Part shown: positions 44,194 through 56,421 of the stretch, one piece after another | Numbering within the stretch: position 1 is the stretch's first letter | How the letters are laid out: each line of letters starts with the position of its first letter | NCBI GenBank assembly: GCA_014621425.1 | Contig: JAANBB010000207.1 | Location: forward strand, 1-64,000 | Direction of reading: 5' to 3' | DNA from: Cylindrodendrum hubeiense | Lineage: Eukaryota; Ascomycota; Sordariomycetes; Hypocreales; Nectriaceae | Length of the DNA stretch: 64,000 nucleotides | Made by a program: the position numbers and the translations under genes | The notes under the pieces: generated by a model | The model's database searches: none | What the model was told of the DNA's origin: nothing | The model's input: the letters and a program-made list of their open reading frames with translations, nothing else

Positions 44194-45898
44194 TTATACG
44201 CTCTGGGGCTGAACCATGGCCGGCTGGAACGAGTCAGCGGGTGCACCTTGCAGATGGATACATTGGGAGCGATAACTTACCGGGCTGTTCAGCATGTGCT
44301 GTCGCTTGTTGCGGCTCTTCTTGATGTGGCTCTTGAGAGCCGTCGAGTCAAGGGGCTTAAGCAGCTCGAAGCTGCAAAGGAGCTCGGCAGAAACCGACAT
44401 GACGGCACCCCAGTTATCGAACTCGCCGCAGTACTACGCTAGGTTAGCAAAGTTTGGGAAAGGGTTGGCGAGGAACGTACATTTGGAGCACTGAAGACGG
44501 TGACCAGCACCCTGTCATTGAAGAATTCGTATCCGTCCTCGACGACCATGTGCGCTCGACAGATGAGATCAAAGTCGTGGACGGCCAAGAAGTCGGTTAT
44601 GACGCGTTTTCCAAAGCAGTAGCTGACTCCTCGTTCATTGGCTTCCCAGTCTTGTTCCATGTCTGCAGGATCTGACCACAGGAGGTCGTTCAGCAGGCCG
44701 TAGTCGGGCACATCGGTCGGTCGCGCAATGTTTCGGATGTCGTCCATGTGGCTGAGAGCGGGGGAGAGACCTCCGTGGACGCAGAAAATTTTGCCAGCGA
44801 CAATGGCCGCAATCGGCAACGTGTTGAAGCAGTCGACGAATGTCTTCCAGATCTTAACATTGCACCTCCGCTTGCACTCGTCGTAGAACCCGTAGACTCG
44901 AGTCACGTTGGCGCACTCATGGTTGCCGCGGAGAAGGAAAAAGTTCTCTGGGAACTTGAGCTTGTAGCAGAGGAGCAGTAGGATGGTCTCAAGCGACTGC
45001 TTCCCCCGATCAACGTAATCTCCTAAAAAGAGGTAGTTGGACATGGGCGGGAAGCCACACATCTCAAACATTCGGATCAGGTCCGTGTACTGTCCGTGGA
45101 CATCGCCGACGACCTTGACTGGAGCGTCCAGCTCCAGCAGAGCGGGCTGAGACAAGAACACCTCTCTCGCACGCTGGCAGATGGCGACAATCTCAGCATT
45201 CTTGAGGCAAACGCTCTTGGTCACCTTTCCGGCATAGCCTGCGTCGAGGAGGCGCTTGATAAAGTCATCGAGGTCGATATCCTTGATGTCAGCCATGGCG
45301 ACATTGGAATTCGGCTCGGCTTTCGAGTCGGAAGACGTCGGCTTGTGGACGGGGTTGATGGTATTCTCGCGCTTCACCAGGATGGATTCACCCGGAGCTT
45401 GCATGTGGGTGTTGACACCAGCGTGGGCGGAGGGGGGTTGGTCGGAGACGTGGTCAACCTCGCCCGAAGCCTGGGCAGCGCTCACATCATGGTTGCCGCC
45501 TTGGCCGAACTATGGATGGGGGAAGGCGGAGGTTGGTCCTCTTGAATCGCAGAGTCCGAGGTAGAGAGGTCGGTTGGGTTATGCTTGAGCGACGGGAGGT
45601 CGCCTCTGCTTAACCGGGCGCTTGACCTGCCACTCCTCCCAGACCGCACCGAGGCGGCATCGGTTTTGCTTGAATCGTTTGTGGCATCGCCGTTGGCTAG
45701 AATAGCCGAGTTCCTCGGGCTATCGGTCTTGCCACTGCCAGGAATCTTGGACCGCAGGGAGCGAAAGGATCGCGACGAGTCCTTGGTGTCGGACCTGCTG
45801 AAGGACGGATATGACTGGAGGGGCGCATCGACAGCGCCGGCAGAGCCGGAGCTCTTGGAGCTGGAACCACCGCTCTCTCTGGAATTCTGGTTGCCCAT
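44194..45898 (-). CDS. ppz1: PPZ-type serine/threonine protein phosphatase, frame-disrupted N-terminus
   Basis: Coding segments on the minus strand are 45898-44481, 44433-44281 and 44223-44194, with introns of 47 and 57 bp; about 533 aa when the frame is repaired. The start at 45898 gives MGNQNSRE, an N-myristoylation signal typical of PPZ. About 190 Ser-rich residues follow ([20 protein letters not shown]). The catalytic domain is complete: GDVHGQ (about 263), GDYVDRG (about 295), GNHEC (about 327), [22 protein letters not shown] and [16 protein letters not shown] across intron 1. PPZ phosphatases dephosphorylate Ser/Thr, act in salt tolerance, K+ homeostasis and cell integrity, and are inhibited by Hal3 proteins. 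Near 45492-45503 the frame changes: SAKAA in one frame, [18 protein letters not shown] in the next. One missing base explains it and no intron fits. The last intron ends at TTCCAG, giving the C-terminus [12 protein letters not shown]; reading through it instead stays open. Confidence 0.88.
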
Positions 45899-48800
45899 TG
45901 TGCCAGATCCCCGTGTCACTCAGGCGCGACGAGTGTCTCAAATGTCGCGTGGTGGCGTGGGAGTGTCGACGAGGCTCGCTGGCCGACCCTGTTCTCAGAA
46001 CCACCCAGGAGTCGTTTTTGATGACCGATGACGCTATGGGAAGCTGTTAGGGAGGATGGAATAATCGGCCTAGGACAGCGAAGAAAGAGCCGCGACGGCG
46101 AGCCCTTGAAGCGTCCGTTTTGTGTGGTTTCGGCTGGCGCCCGGAGTAGGCTGTCGAGGTGTCGAGGTGTCGGGGTCGGGTGTCGGAGGGTGTATTTTGC
46201 GGCGGTGATGACGTCGTGGGGAGGCTCCTAAGGCCGGATGGGGCCGCGGAGGGCGAAAGGCGCGAGTCCGCGACAGTCGGAGATAGCGCTTGCAAGCGGA
46301 AACCCCGATTTGAAATCTAGACAGAGAATCCACGTCAGCCGGGCTCAGAAGCCGGGATTTTAGGCTGCGATGAGGGACGCCGGGCAGGTTTGCGGCGCAT
46401 TCGAAGTGGTGGAGTAGGCTTTGAAAAAAACGAGACGGCTGCGAGGATGGGAATGAAGAAGGATCCAGCCAACAAGCTCGAGTCGGGGTCGTGTCGCAGG
46501 GGATTTGGGGACGGGGGGGAACATACCTGTGGGAGGGGAGGGCGAGATGCGAGATGCGAGAGAAAAAATCGGTAGCCAAGACGGCTTGGAGAGAAACGAG
46601 CGTCAACAAGGAGGAGGAGCAGCTGGGCGCTGGGCGCTGGGTCGTTGTTGCAGAAGGTAGTTTGCGCAGGGTTCGTTGGACCAGGGTGCAGAAATGAGAG
46701 ACGCTGGGCGTCGAGAGTGGTTCGCGCGGCAGAGACGTCGGTTCAAGGGCGGCGAGAAGTCGTCTTTCAAGGTCGCAAGGGAGATGGAAGAAATGGCGAC
46801 AGCCGACGAGCGACGGGCGGCGGGTGACAGACGATGGGCGACAAGTGAGGAGGAGACGATGAGGCGGAGCAGCGGATTGAGGCTCGGCAGGTGGAGGTGA
46901 AGGACGGGGATTGAGAAGAGGAGGATGTGGACGAGGAAGGTACCAGGTGTACGAAGCACTAATGTACGGACGAGGCAGGCCAGGTATGTAGGCAGGTGTA
47001 GGTAGGTGTAGGTAGGTGTGCGAGCAGCGTGCGAGCAGCGTGCGAGAGCGTCGTGCTAGGCTCTAGCAGCTCGTGGTACCGCCGGATAAGGTCGAAGACG
47101 ACGGAGCAGGTGTGGCGGCGACTACGAAGGAATTAAGGTTCCACACCCCTCTTCGGTATTCCTGGCCTCGTTGGCCTATTTTGCCTCTGGGCCTCTGGGC
47201 CTCTGAGTCGTCGAGACAGAGTTGGATGGCAACTAATAGGAGAGAGTGTCTGATGGAATCCGCGGAGCCGGCGTCTTGGTGGCCAACCCACAGGCTGCAG
47301 AGTGCACGCTGCCAAGTGCACGCTGCGTCTTGGATGACGGTGGTTGCCGTTTGTTGCGGGTTGTCTGGGGTTCACTCTGGTTCAACTCTGGTTCACCTGG
47401 GTTCAGATGCCGCCCTCTTCCATGGAGGGGGGGGGGCAACCGACACCTGGGGTCTGCGACAATGCACGGAGTACGGCACTCCAACTACGAACTGCGCGGT
47501 ACGGGTACGGTTGGGTCGGCGTGGGATTTGACAGGGGGGGCCGCCTCGAGGCAGGGGATTGGGCGTGAGCTGCGATTGGAGGAGGAGCAGGGCGAAAGGC
47601 GAGGTGGTGATGATGGTCGTGATGGATGATGATAAGAGGCCGAAATGATTTACTCTGCAGACACAATGTCAAAGGCAGTTTGTGGGGGAGGGGCCTCTGT
47701 GATGACAACGAGGTTGGAGGCCGTGTGTCGATCAAAAATCAAAATAAACCCAATCCTTCCGCGTGGTCGGGATGGATTTGAGACTGCGGGACACGGGACA
47801 TGGACTCGACAGGTCTGGGTCTCTGGGAATCCTGGGACCAAGATTGTGTCCACAAGCAAGACAGCCCAGGCCCTCGAGACTGGCCCGTGGGAAAGCCAGC
47901 CAAGACCAGCCTGGCCGTTTACTATTGCTAATACCATGCGATTACGGAGCAGACAGTTGTTAGTCCCCTCGACGGGCTCTTAGATCCCGGGACTCTCAAT
48001 GCCCAACTTCCAAGGGATCCCAGGGTCCCACGGAACCAATGCCCAACGGAGCCGGGGTGCCTGAGATTTGCGGAGCGAGACGATGGAAACGGACCTGGTC
48101 ATGGCTGGAGCTGGAGCTGGAGAGCTGGAACTGGAGCGCTGGAGCTGGACGAAGCGTCTCACTGATCATCCTCAGTCTGACTCTGCTGGCCCCCACCGCT
48201 CTCCCACCCGCCGGCATAGCTTGCCTTACATGCACCACTCATCACCACTCATCACCACTCATCACCACCACTCACCACTCCTCGTCGGCACCGGTGGAAG
48301 CAAACTGCACAAGCCCCCCGGGCGACGCCATCAAACCAGCCACTGAGCGCCGCCACATCCGCGTCGGACTGCATGCGGCGGATCCCAAAGAGCCAGGGAG
48401 GGACGCGGCCGGGGTACGTACGGGGGAGCCAACATGCGAGCTTGATGGCACGTGCGAGAAGCTTGACAGTGGCGATCGGCTGGGTTGGGCGAGGCGACAT
48501 GAGGCAATGGGGCAATGGGGCAGTGAGGCAACATGGCAGCATGGCAGCATGGCAGCATAGCAACATGGCATTGAGGCAATGGGGCAACGAGGCAACATGA
48601 TGGATGCACTGTCGCTTGGTCATTCTCACAGCCAAGGAAGCGAGGGCGGCCTGGCTGGGGTTCCACTGGCGGATGTCAGGACACATGTGCCCGCTTTCTT
48701 CCGCAGAGAGGAGAGACATATGATGATAATGCCTGGGCAATGCTACTACGCAGTACGTACATTGTAAAACAGAGCTGCCAAAAACAGCCGAGCACCGCCT

Positions 48801-49400
48801 AGGCCAGGGGAGAATAACGCCAAAGCTGGTCGCCGTCGCATGCCCACCTACTATCTATACCCGTGACCCAGCCCCGTGACGCCGGCGCCCTCACCGACGC
48901 CGGACGCCGCATGCCACGCCGCATGCCACGCCTCATGCCCTCGGAGGCACGAGCGTGGGGTTTGATGACTCTCTGTCTCTCAGTCCGTGGTAATACGGCA
49001 CAATACATCGACCATGTAACCCCCTCTGTTCTCTCAATGCACAGCGTCCATGAGGTCCAGCCCATCGATTCGCTGCTGTGCTCGCCACCATCCCATCAGC
49101 GCGGTTGGTCGAACACGCCAAGCACAGGACCAAACCCCCCGCCTGCGGCACCGTCTCGAAGCGACGAATGACGTTGACGGTTGAATAGGCGGTCGTCGCT
49201 TGGGATTCCAACGGTGCATATAGCGGTGACTGCCCTCGTTGTTTGGAGGGAACGCAATGTGATTGATGCATGTTCATGTCATGTTGCATGTTGTATGTTG
49301 CAGCTTGCATGTTGCAAGGTTCCCCAACACGGCATTCGAGCCATCTACTACGTAGTACAGGCATTTGTGGTTGATGTCCCATGATTGGCCCTAGCTTGGT
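45899..49400. other. Intergenic, GC-rich, repeat-dotted; phosphatase promoter at left
   Basis: The first 1 kb should contain the promoter and leader of the phosphatase gene (minus strand). No protein is supported further on; frames such as 46070-46609 - and 47073-47531 + are low-complexity or Pro/Arg/His-rich. Simple repeats include TAGGTAGGTG and GTGCGAGCAGC units at about 46,980-47,053 and a 10-bp CACCACTCAT array near 48,234-48,285. Confidence 0.6.
48491..48598. repeat. GGCAAY-ATG/GGGG-type short tandem repeat
   Basis: Degenerate 8-10-bp units (GGCAATGG, GGCAACAT, GGCAGCAT) repeated about eleven times. GGCAGCAT occurs three times in a row. The period varies, so it is an imperfect minisatellite. 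Confidence 0.8.
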
Positions 49401-51900
49401 TACCCTGAATGTCCCTGTCCTGCTTTCTTCAATCCGAGTCTATCTCCATCCAGGATGGCCTAGGAAAGCCATGTTGAGGGGCCTAAACATGGAATAGGCA
49501 GGTGGTTGATCTCGTTGACCCCAATTGGTTAGAGTTGGCCGTTAACTAGTGTCCTTGCTGGCTCGCAAGCCAAGCCAACTAACACATCCGCCGTTCGAAC
49601 ATTAATACTCGGGTAGATGAGATGCTCCAAGTCTGCCTCTCTTCCTCGCTTGGCAGCTGCCTCTTTCCGCCCTGTTCACTTCAGCGCCATACGCCACTTC
49701 AGTTCCCCCAAGTGCATTATTATCCACGAGTTCAATTTGTACGTCCCGGAATACCTACTCGTGTCTCATCCTACTCAATAGGCTTCCCAAGCCGGTCGTT
49801 GCCACTGCCTAGGGACAAAGAGCTTGAGATGATCGTACGTGAACTTATCCCAAAGCCCAGGCCAGTGAGTGTTCAGGACGTTTGCAAGTGCGGTTGAGTG
49901 TATCGTACCTATGGAAGTTATCTATGAACACACAGCTTACAGGTCCTCAAAGTAGAGAGAATGCCAGAGTGCCAAGTACGTCGTGTTTGCACAAGACGGA
50001 TTGGGATTATTTACCTATAAACATTCAGTCTCAAGACATGGTTTCATAACATTTAAGAACGACACTCATACACTTAGCGGCTTTAAAATTCGGAATGACG
50101 TTTGCTTTGCAACCATTCGTGTTGTGGGGTAATGGTCAAAACAGTGACGGTGTCGTTTAGTGTAAGCTGCGTCTTGGTGCACACTGAGGCATGCATTTTG
50201 AGATAGCTTCGTCCTATCAATATACATTAAATACATTGGGTTAGCTGGTGCAATAATCATGCCAACCATGAGGGTCAAATGAGATGTTGGAAACAAGATG
50301 TATCTTGAATTATGTCTCTTAGTAGTAGCTTGCCTTCTGTACTGGGTAACTGCCTCGAAGATGCCTACATTACAGGCACCATTAGGACACGTATATCTGC
50401 ACGCATCAGCAACGCAGTATATTTTATATGGTGGAGGGGCATAATAAGCCTATAACTGACACGAAAACACTGCATGACCATTGTCAATACGGCGGTATTT
50501 GGCATCTACCTTAAGCCTCTCCTTACAAACACTTGGTCACCGGCCTTGCAGTTAAATGGTATTGTTGTTTAATACATTTTGTCTCTGCCTGTTAATAGGC
50601 AGTTAAATGGTATTGGGATTGGTGGTTTAACATGCATGAGCTTCAATGGTCCACAAGGTTCCCGGATTTGGAATATACAAAAACAATATATGAGAGATGC
50701 AGGTTCCCTCCTCGAGCTCTCAAGGGTATAAAAAGAGCCAAACCATTTCTCGAATATACAGTCATACCTCAAGTCTACATCTTGTATTACGCATGCATCT
50801 TCAACGCTGTCGTAATTTTTCGCCTGCGGGTGAGTTACCTCGTCCAGCCCCGTCAGCTCAAGACTCTCCCACTCCTCTTCTAGACGAATAATCCCACAAT
50901 AATACAGAGGTAATAAACTGCCAATTTCCCATGCTTCTTTCGAGTTCTCACATTGGCGCACGCCGTAATTTTGGTGAGATGAGGGACGTTTCGAATAACA
51001 AGTCCAAATCATAGTTCACATCATGTGGGCATGGCCAAGCCGGTCACAGGCAAGGATGACGGAATGGTCAAGTTCAATCCCGAGCTGCACCTAGGTATCA
51101 CACAAAACAATCCGTGTTAGTTAAGAACAATACCAACTCCGAGAGGATCATTTTTTCTAGGTTGGGTTTGGGAAAATCATAAAGCTGGGACATAAACTCA
51201 GAGTCGACGTGGTGTCGACGTTCCTAACCTATACCAGTGGCTGGTAGCAGGACAGACTACTCAGCGACACCACGGGTATGGCTTGATGAACTATGTGACC
51301 CCATACATGTGTGACATGATCTGGGGCAAACCGAGTGTAATGGTTTGCATTCTTAAAAGTGTCACCAATCTAGTTGTTGACACGAATGTCCGGTGATACC
51401 AAGGACCGAAAGCTCTAGCCTAGAACAAGCAATCCAGAACTGCCATAATGGAGAATATGCACCGATCATGTTATGGCATGATTATGACCAAGCTGTCAAG
51501 ACTGCAAAGTCAAGAGTAGAATATAATCAAGAACTGAAGAAAGGGAACTGTCGGACTTTATACCTTGAAAATCCGACAAAGAACATGCGTGTCTCGTCAA
51601 GGTGCTCTCACCGGTACCGGTTCAAAACCCGCACAATGGCTACGGGGCAGGCTCACCCACTAAGATGACCATGGCTTTGATTTCTAGAGAAAGAATTTCT
51701 ACAGGCCACAATACGAAGGACGTGTAAATGTTCCCGCTGGTGGGTTGACTTCTTTGACCCAAGAATCCTTCAAGCGGGGTCGCTTCCCCAAGGGGCTGGG
51801 GTATTCCGGCCCGTCCTACCAATGGGCTTCAATAATTCGGCTCCCATTCATTCACCGCCGAGCCCGCCTTCCGTTTTCGATAGCCGATTAGCATGGCAAG
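49400..51900. other. AT-richer block with short orphan frames
   Basis: Composition shifts to lower GC. Frames at 50569-51012 (-) and 51393-51668 (+) read somewhat like protein but are short and unrecognised. No transposon ends or reverse transcriptase motifs are visible. It resembles the 6.4-8.45 kb and 35.4-38.6 kb blocks. Confidence 0.4.
50569..51012 (-). CDS. Hypothetical ORF, unrecognised
   Basis: 147 codons from ATG 51012 to a stop at 50569. The product has an acidic middle (LELTGLDEVTHPQAKNYDS) and several Cys and Trp, no signal peptide and no clear membrane helix. It stands alone in an AT-richer block. It may be an exon of a larger gene or chance; I do not recognise it. Confidence 0.25.
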   Translation of the reverse strand: MIWTCYSKRPSSHQNYGVRQCENSKEAWEIGSLLPLYYCGIIRLEEEWESLELTGLDEVTHPQAKNYDSVEDACVIQDVDLRYDCIFEKWFGSFYTLESSRREPASLIYCFCIFQIREPCGPLKLMHVKPPIPIPFNCLLTGRDKMY

Positions 51901-54837
51901 GGGAGAAATAATATTGTATAGGTAGGTAGGTACATGGGGCTTCTCGCAGAATGAGTGGTGCTCCAACTTCTCGTCGGGGTAGCACGTCAGCGCAGTCGGC
52001 GACTCAATGACCCTAGAGGCCTCGTTTCGGGCTTACGTACGCCCTACGTGAGAAACAGCGGCTCCGTGTCGGGGGGGCTCGAAGCCGTCAATCGGGAGCA
52101 AGTGGAGGCGGGTGCTGCAGGTGCAGATTTAGGGCAGAGAGCTTGTTTGCGAAGCCTCCGCATCGGATCGGGTCGACACCGAGAGGCAAACCAACGGACG
52201 GCCGCAGAACATCGGACGGACACACAGCCAACGATCTCGATATCAACGGCAAAGCAAGCAGCCACCCACCCACCACGTGATGGGAGAGATCAGCTGATCA
52301 GAGACTTTCGAGGTGCCCGGGTCCTGGCATGCAATCTCCCATGCTTATTCGTCTGCCCTGTCGACTTGGGGGCCGAAGCTGCGGCCTTGTTCGTCCCGGC
52401 GTTGGCCTAGACCGATCTGAGCAACTTTAGTGCTCGCTCCAGGATGCACACCAAAGTCCATCCGAGAAGTGCTCTGTCGAGGTCCTGGGGTAGGGACAGG
52501 GGCAGTGGCAGTGCTGCCGTGCCGTGCGCTGCCGTGCTGTGCTGTGCTGTGCCCCGGAGCGGAGACATATCGCGCCGGCCGCCACTGAAGTGTTTATTTT
52601 CCATGGGCTGGGCTGGTTGGGCTGGATTGGTTAGTATAAGGTATGTGCCGTACGCGGCTGCTGGGCTGAGGCAGCATGGACTTCTAAATTTAGGGTGAAT
52701 CCGCCTGGACGGTGCGCGGGGCTAGCAGAGTGAGGATGGATGGGCGGGCGGGCTGTGTGAGTTCGTCGCTCATTTTTATCCTTGGTGGCACTGGTGCATC
52801 TTGGCTGGGGCATCTGGGCGGGTGCTGGTGGGGTGCTTGCGACTGCCAGTCTCTCGCTCAGCCCTTCGGAGTCTGCGTCGCTCGTCGGATCAGGTTCCTG
52901 TTTCAATGCCACAGGCCGTTGCCGATGGTCTATGCTTCTCCCGCTCATGCTCGCGTTTTGGTGCAGAGACAAGAGTCAGGGTCCATCACGTCACAGTTTT
53001 TGCCATCACTTACGCAGCAGTACGTCAGTTCGTGTCGGTGACATCAGCATACGGAGGGGCCGCGACAGCGGAACGAGATCTGGAAAGCTGGGAGAGACTC
53101 GCGGGTTCGCGGCTCCAATGATGGGCTGTCGCTGGCCAGGTACCTACCGTAGGTAGAATGGTGGTTCCTAGTAATGTGCCTCGGCCATAGCGATCTTCCA
53201 CAGTATATTCACAAATTTAGATTGTCCGCTCCTGCTAATCGTCTTACTTTTTTCTTACTCTCTCTCTCTCCCTCTTCGTCGTCTTCTTTTCCCGGCTGCC
53301 CCCTGGCTGCATGTCAGCACCAGCTTTGCGCAGATTGACAGGACCTATGGGGTTCTCACCATTCGCCGCCTGTGGTTTGTCGGTAGCAGGGCAAAAGGTC
53401 GATCATACACAGCTCTCGAGGTCGCCGATGTGGGGCTCTTCATGGGTCCCGGCCGGGCGTCGTCAGCCCCATCAGAGGCTTCGGAGGCTTGCTCTTGGCA
53501 AGGGCACAGGAATACCTTAACTCAGACTTCTGACTATGACACGAGGGCGGTCACGCTCGTTTCCAGCTTGGTAAAGCATCGTGGGGGCTGAGGGGCTAAA
53601 GTGAATAGCAGGATTTGGCCCCGGCGACAAAGTTTGGTCTTTTGGTGTCTCTTCGGTCCAAAGTCAATGGCTCGAGGGGGCCGACGGCGGCGTCGACGCA
53701 AGGGAAAACAAGTGAAACCGTCCATCTTCAGCCCGTCAGCAACCAAACCCACCTGGGAAGCCGGTACATGCACGCCGGTCGCGCGCTGCATTGCACTGGA
53801 ATACGGCCCTGTAATACCCACGAGGTGACTGTATTGTGCGTGTGTGTGGGCGGGCGATGACGGCGGTCCCTGCAACCCCCCTCCCCAACTGAACTGCCGC
53901 TGCTGGGTCAATGACTTGACGGCCATGTTGATGTTGATCGTGGGATGTTCCCAAGACCCCAAGACCCCCAGACCCCGGGACCACACAAGACCATACAGGA
54001 CCATCCGTGAGATGCACTTGTCTGGACCGAGATAGCACAGTCCACAGCCGTCTTGGGAAACAAGCTGCGCCGGGCTTGGGTCTAGACCCTGCGATGTGAG
54101 AGTGGCTGAGCTAGCGGGCACCCACTTCTCCCAGCCTGCCCGCCAACCCAGCCCTGTAGCCCGCTCAGTCGCAGGCGGAACAGCTGCGAGCGGGCTATCG
54201 ACCACCTAGGACCGCTGTGAGTTTAGTGGGAGAGGCGGCTGCGGTGCGGTGGCCTGCGCTGAAGGGACGTAAGCCCGGGACGTGCAAGCCCCCTGGCGCC
54301 CCTGTAAGCGGCCAAGGCAGAAAAGGCAGAAAAGGCCTCTAGCTTCAATGGTACGCAGTAGCTCCACCAAAGAACTGCCACACACACGTCCGCCGGCGAC
54401 ATCCACTCGGGGTGCTGCGCCACGGCCAACTCCACGTCAACCTCGCCTGGGCCGGGGGGAAGCTCAGCGCCCAGCGCCCAGCGCCCAGCCCATGCACAAG
54501 CAGCTGAAGCGTTTTTATAAATCCACCGCCCTTCAGCTCCTTCCCCGTTTTGCTGACATCTTCTTCCCTCTCATCCATCCCTCCATACCTCCTCCCGTCG
54601 TTTAATCGTGCGCCTTTGGCTCTCGCCTTCTTCTTGACGCCTCGTTCGCTAAACGGGCTCTCCTGCATCCGATACGCACGCACAACTCACACTCCGCACC
54701 CGCCACCAGCTTTACGTCATCGTCGACCCTCCGACCGACCAGCATAAACACAACCGCGACCGCAACCGCCTCCCGAAAGCCAAAACCCCAACACCTTCAG
54801 ACTCGCAGAACCAGAACCAGAACCAGCCACATACACA
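51901..54837. other. Intergenic region upstream of the SUR7 gene
   Basis: No gene is supported. A 223-codon minus frame (53534-54205) is Pro/Gly/Ser-rich and unrecognised. A C/T-rich stretch at about 53,240-53,300 and the A/C-rich leader with AACCAGAACCAG repeats (about 54,800-54,825) just before ATG 54838 look like promoter and 5' UTR of the SUR7-family gene. Confidence 0.6.
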
Positions 54838-55791
54838 ATGGGTGTCGGTCGCTTCTTCTGCGTCGCGCTGCCGTTCGCGCTCACTGTCGGCTCCATCATT
54901 TTCCTCCTCGTCGGCACGCTCTCTGGAGTTGCTGACAAGTCGCTCTACATCTTCCGTCTCAATACCCAGAACCTCAGCCTCGGCGAAAATGTTATCGATG
55001 ATTACATCTCAAACCTGGGCAGCCGCGCGGCCAAGAAGGACAACATCACCGCTGCTGACCTCAACCTCGGCAAGTACTACGACGTCTCTTTGTGGAACTA
55101 CTGCGCCACTTCCATGAAGGGCAAGCGAACATGCGTCGACCCCAAGTTTGACTGGGCCGCCTCAGCTCTCAACACCACCTGGATTGAACACTTCGGCTCT
55201 GCTGCCGGCGTTGAGGTTGACATTCCCGATGAGATCACCAGCGCTATCAAGGCCTTCAACAAAGTCATGAAGTGGACCGAGGTGGCCTTCGTTGCCGCCC
55301 TGATTGCCCTCGCTATTGAAATCGTCCTCGGCATCTTTGCTAGCTGCTCTACCATCATGTCTTGCTGTACCTGGATCATGGCTGGAATTGCTTCCCTTCT
55401 TGTTTGTGCTGCTGCCGGTCTCGCGACCGCCACGGCCGCCGTTGTTGTTGGTGCTGTCGAGGCCTCCGCTAAGTGGTACGGCGTCAAGGCCAAGATCAAC
55501 ACCACCTTCCTTGGCGTCGTCTGGATTGCTGCCGCTTTCGCCATCGGTGCCAGCCTCTTCTGGGTCTTCACCATCTGCTGCTGCAAGCCCGACCACAGCA
55601 GCAAGCGCAAGAACCGCCGCTCTGACGGCGAGAAGCTGCTTCCCACCAAGGGCTATGCTCCTCTCGGTGGCGACCATGAGATGACCAGTGGCAACTACTA
55701 CAACCAGAACCAGTCTCAGTCCCAGTACGGTGCTCCTCGCGGCGCTCCCCGTTCTGACCTCGCCTACGAGCCCTACTCTCACCGCGCCTAA
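54838..55791 (+). CDS. SUR7/PalI family plasma-membrane protein
   Basis: Intronless 317-aa protein; ATG in a good context (CACAATGGG). Topology is that of the SUR7/PalI family: helix 1 at 7-28, a large extracellular loop with LWNYC (Cys 89) and a second conserved Cys (99) plus potential N-glycosylation sites (NLS, NIT, NTT), then helices at about 147-168, 178-206 and 223-246. The cytosolic tail is hydrophilic, Asn/Gln/Ser-rich (NYYNQNQSQSQYGAPRG), with basic residues after helix 4. Sur7 proteins mark eisosome/MCC patches and affect cell-wall and membrane organisation, while PalI/Rim9 members act in ambient pH signalling. The moderate tail length and long first loop favour the Sur7 side, but sequence alone does not separate them firmly. 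Confidence 0.87.
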   Translation: MGVGRFFCVALPFALTVGSIIFLLVGTLSGVADKSLYIFRLNTQNLSLGENVIDDYISNLGSRAAKKDNITAADLNLGKYYDVSLWNYCATSMKGKRTCVDPKFDWAASALNTTWIEHFGSAAGVEVDIPDEITSAIKAFNKVMKWTEVAFVAALIALAIEIVLGIFASCSTIMSCCTWIMAGIASLLVCAAAGLATATAAVVVGAVEASAKWYGVKAKINTTFLGVVWIAAAFAIGASLFWVFTICCCKPDHSSKRKNRRSDGEKLLPTKGYAPLGGDHEMTSGNYYNQNQSQSQYGAPRGAPRSDLAYEPYSHRA

Positions 55792-56421
55792 ACCTGCCAG
55801 TGCTCGAGCTCGACACGACACGATTGGTGACTTTTTACCGACCTTGATGATTTTGCATTGCCGGCGTTTGGATCTACTTGGATACTCGTGAAGGATGGTA
55901 ACGGAGAGTTGGATCGGCCCAGGGCGATCATGATGAACATGAAAGGGATTTTCTACTTATTTTAACGGCGAGCAGCAGATATCGGACTGTAGATCCGGGT
56001 TGGGCCATGATTGGGAGGATGCCAGGAACGGCATGATACCTAAACTTGGGGGGGATGGGATGATTACATATGGCCTCTTCTTTTTGACTTCACTGTATGA
56101 TATAACCTCAATCAACAGAATATTTGTGGATTAATTTCTTTTCCTGGGTGCATGTATGAGTGATGTGAGAAAACACAATTGTGAGCGAATGGGTTGACTG
56201 AGTGGACGCCAACCACGTCACAAATTTTTTTACTCACCATCGAGCCCCTCACACCTTGAGCTTGGTAACAACACAGCCGCCTGACTTTCACTCTTGAACA
56301 AACACCTCCTTAAAAGAGAGATCCCAGGCCAATCCAGCGGACGCATCTCTTTAAATACAGGCGGATGGCTCCACGACCATTGTTCACGCCCCCCTACTGA
56401 CCTGTTGTCCATCCCACCATC
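55792..56421. other. Intergenic region between SUR7 and WD40 genes
   Basis: Holds the SUR7 3' UTR (AT-rich, about 55,930-56,150) and the promoter of the WD40 gene. Nothing else is seen. Confidence 0.7.

Noticed and set aside
45096..45545. 149-codon plus-strand frame antisense to the phosphatase
   Set aside because: Fully overlaps conserved catalytic-domain coding on the minus strand and has no recognisable features.
53534..54205. 223-codon minus frame
   Set aside because: Long for noncoding DNA, but Pro/Gly/Ser/Arg-rich with no conserved motif, no introns and no coding-like codon bias.
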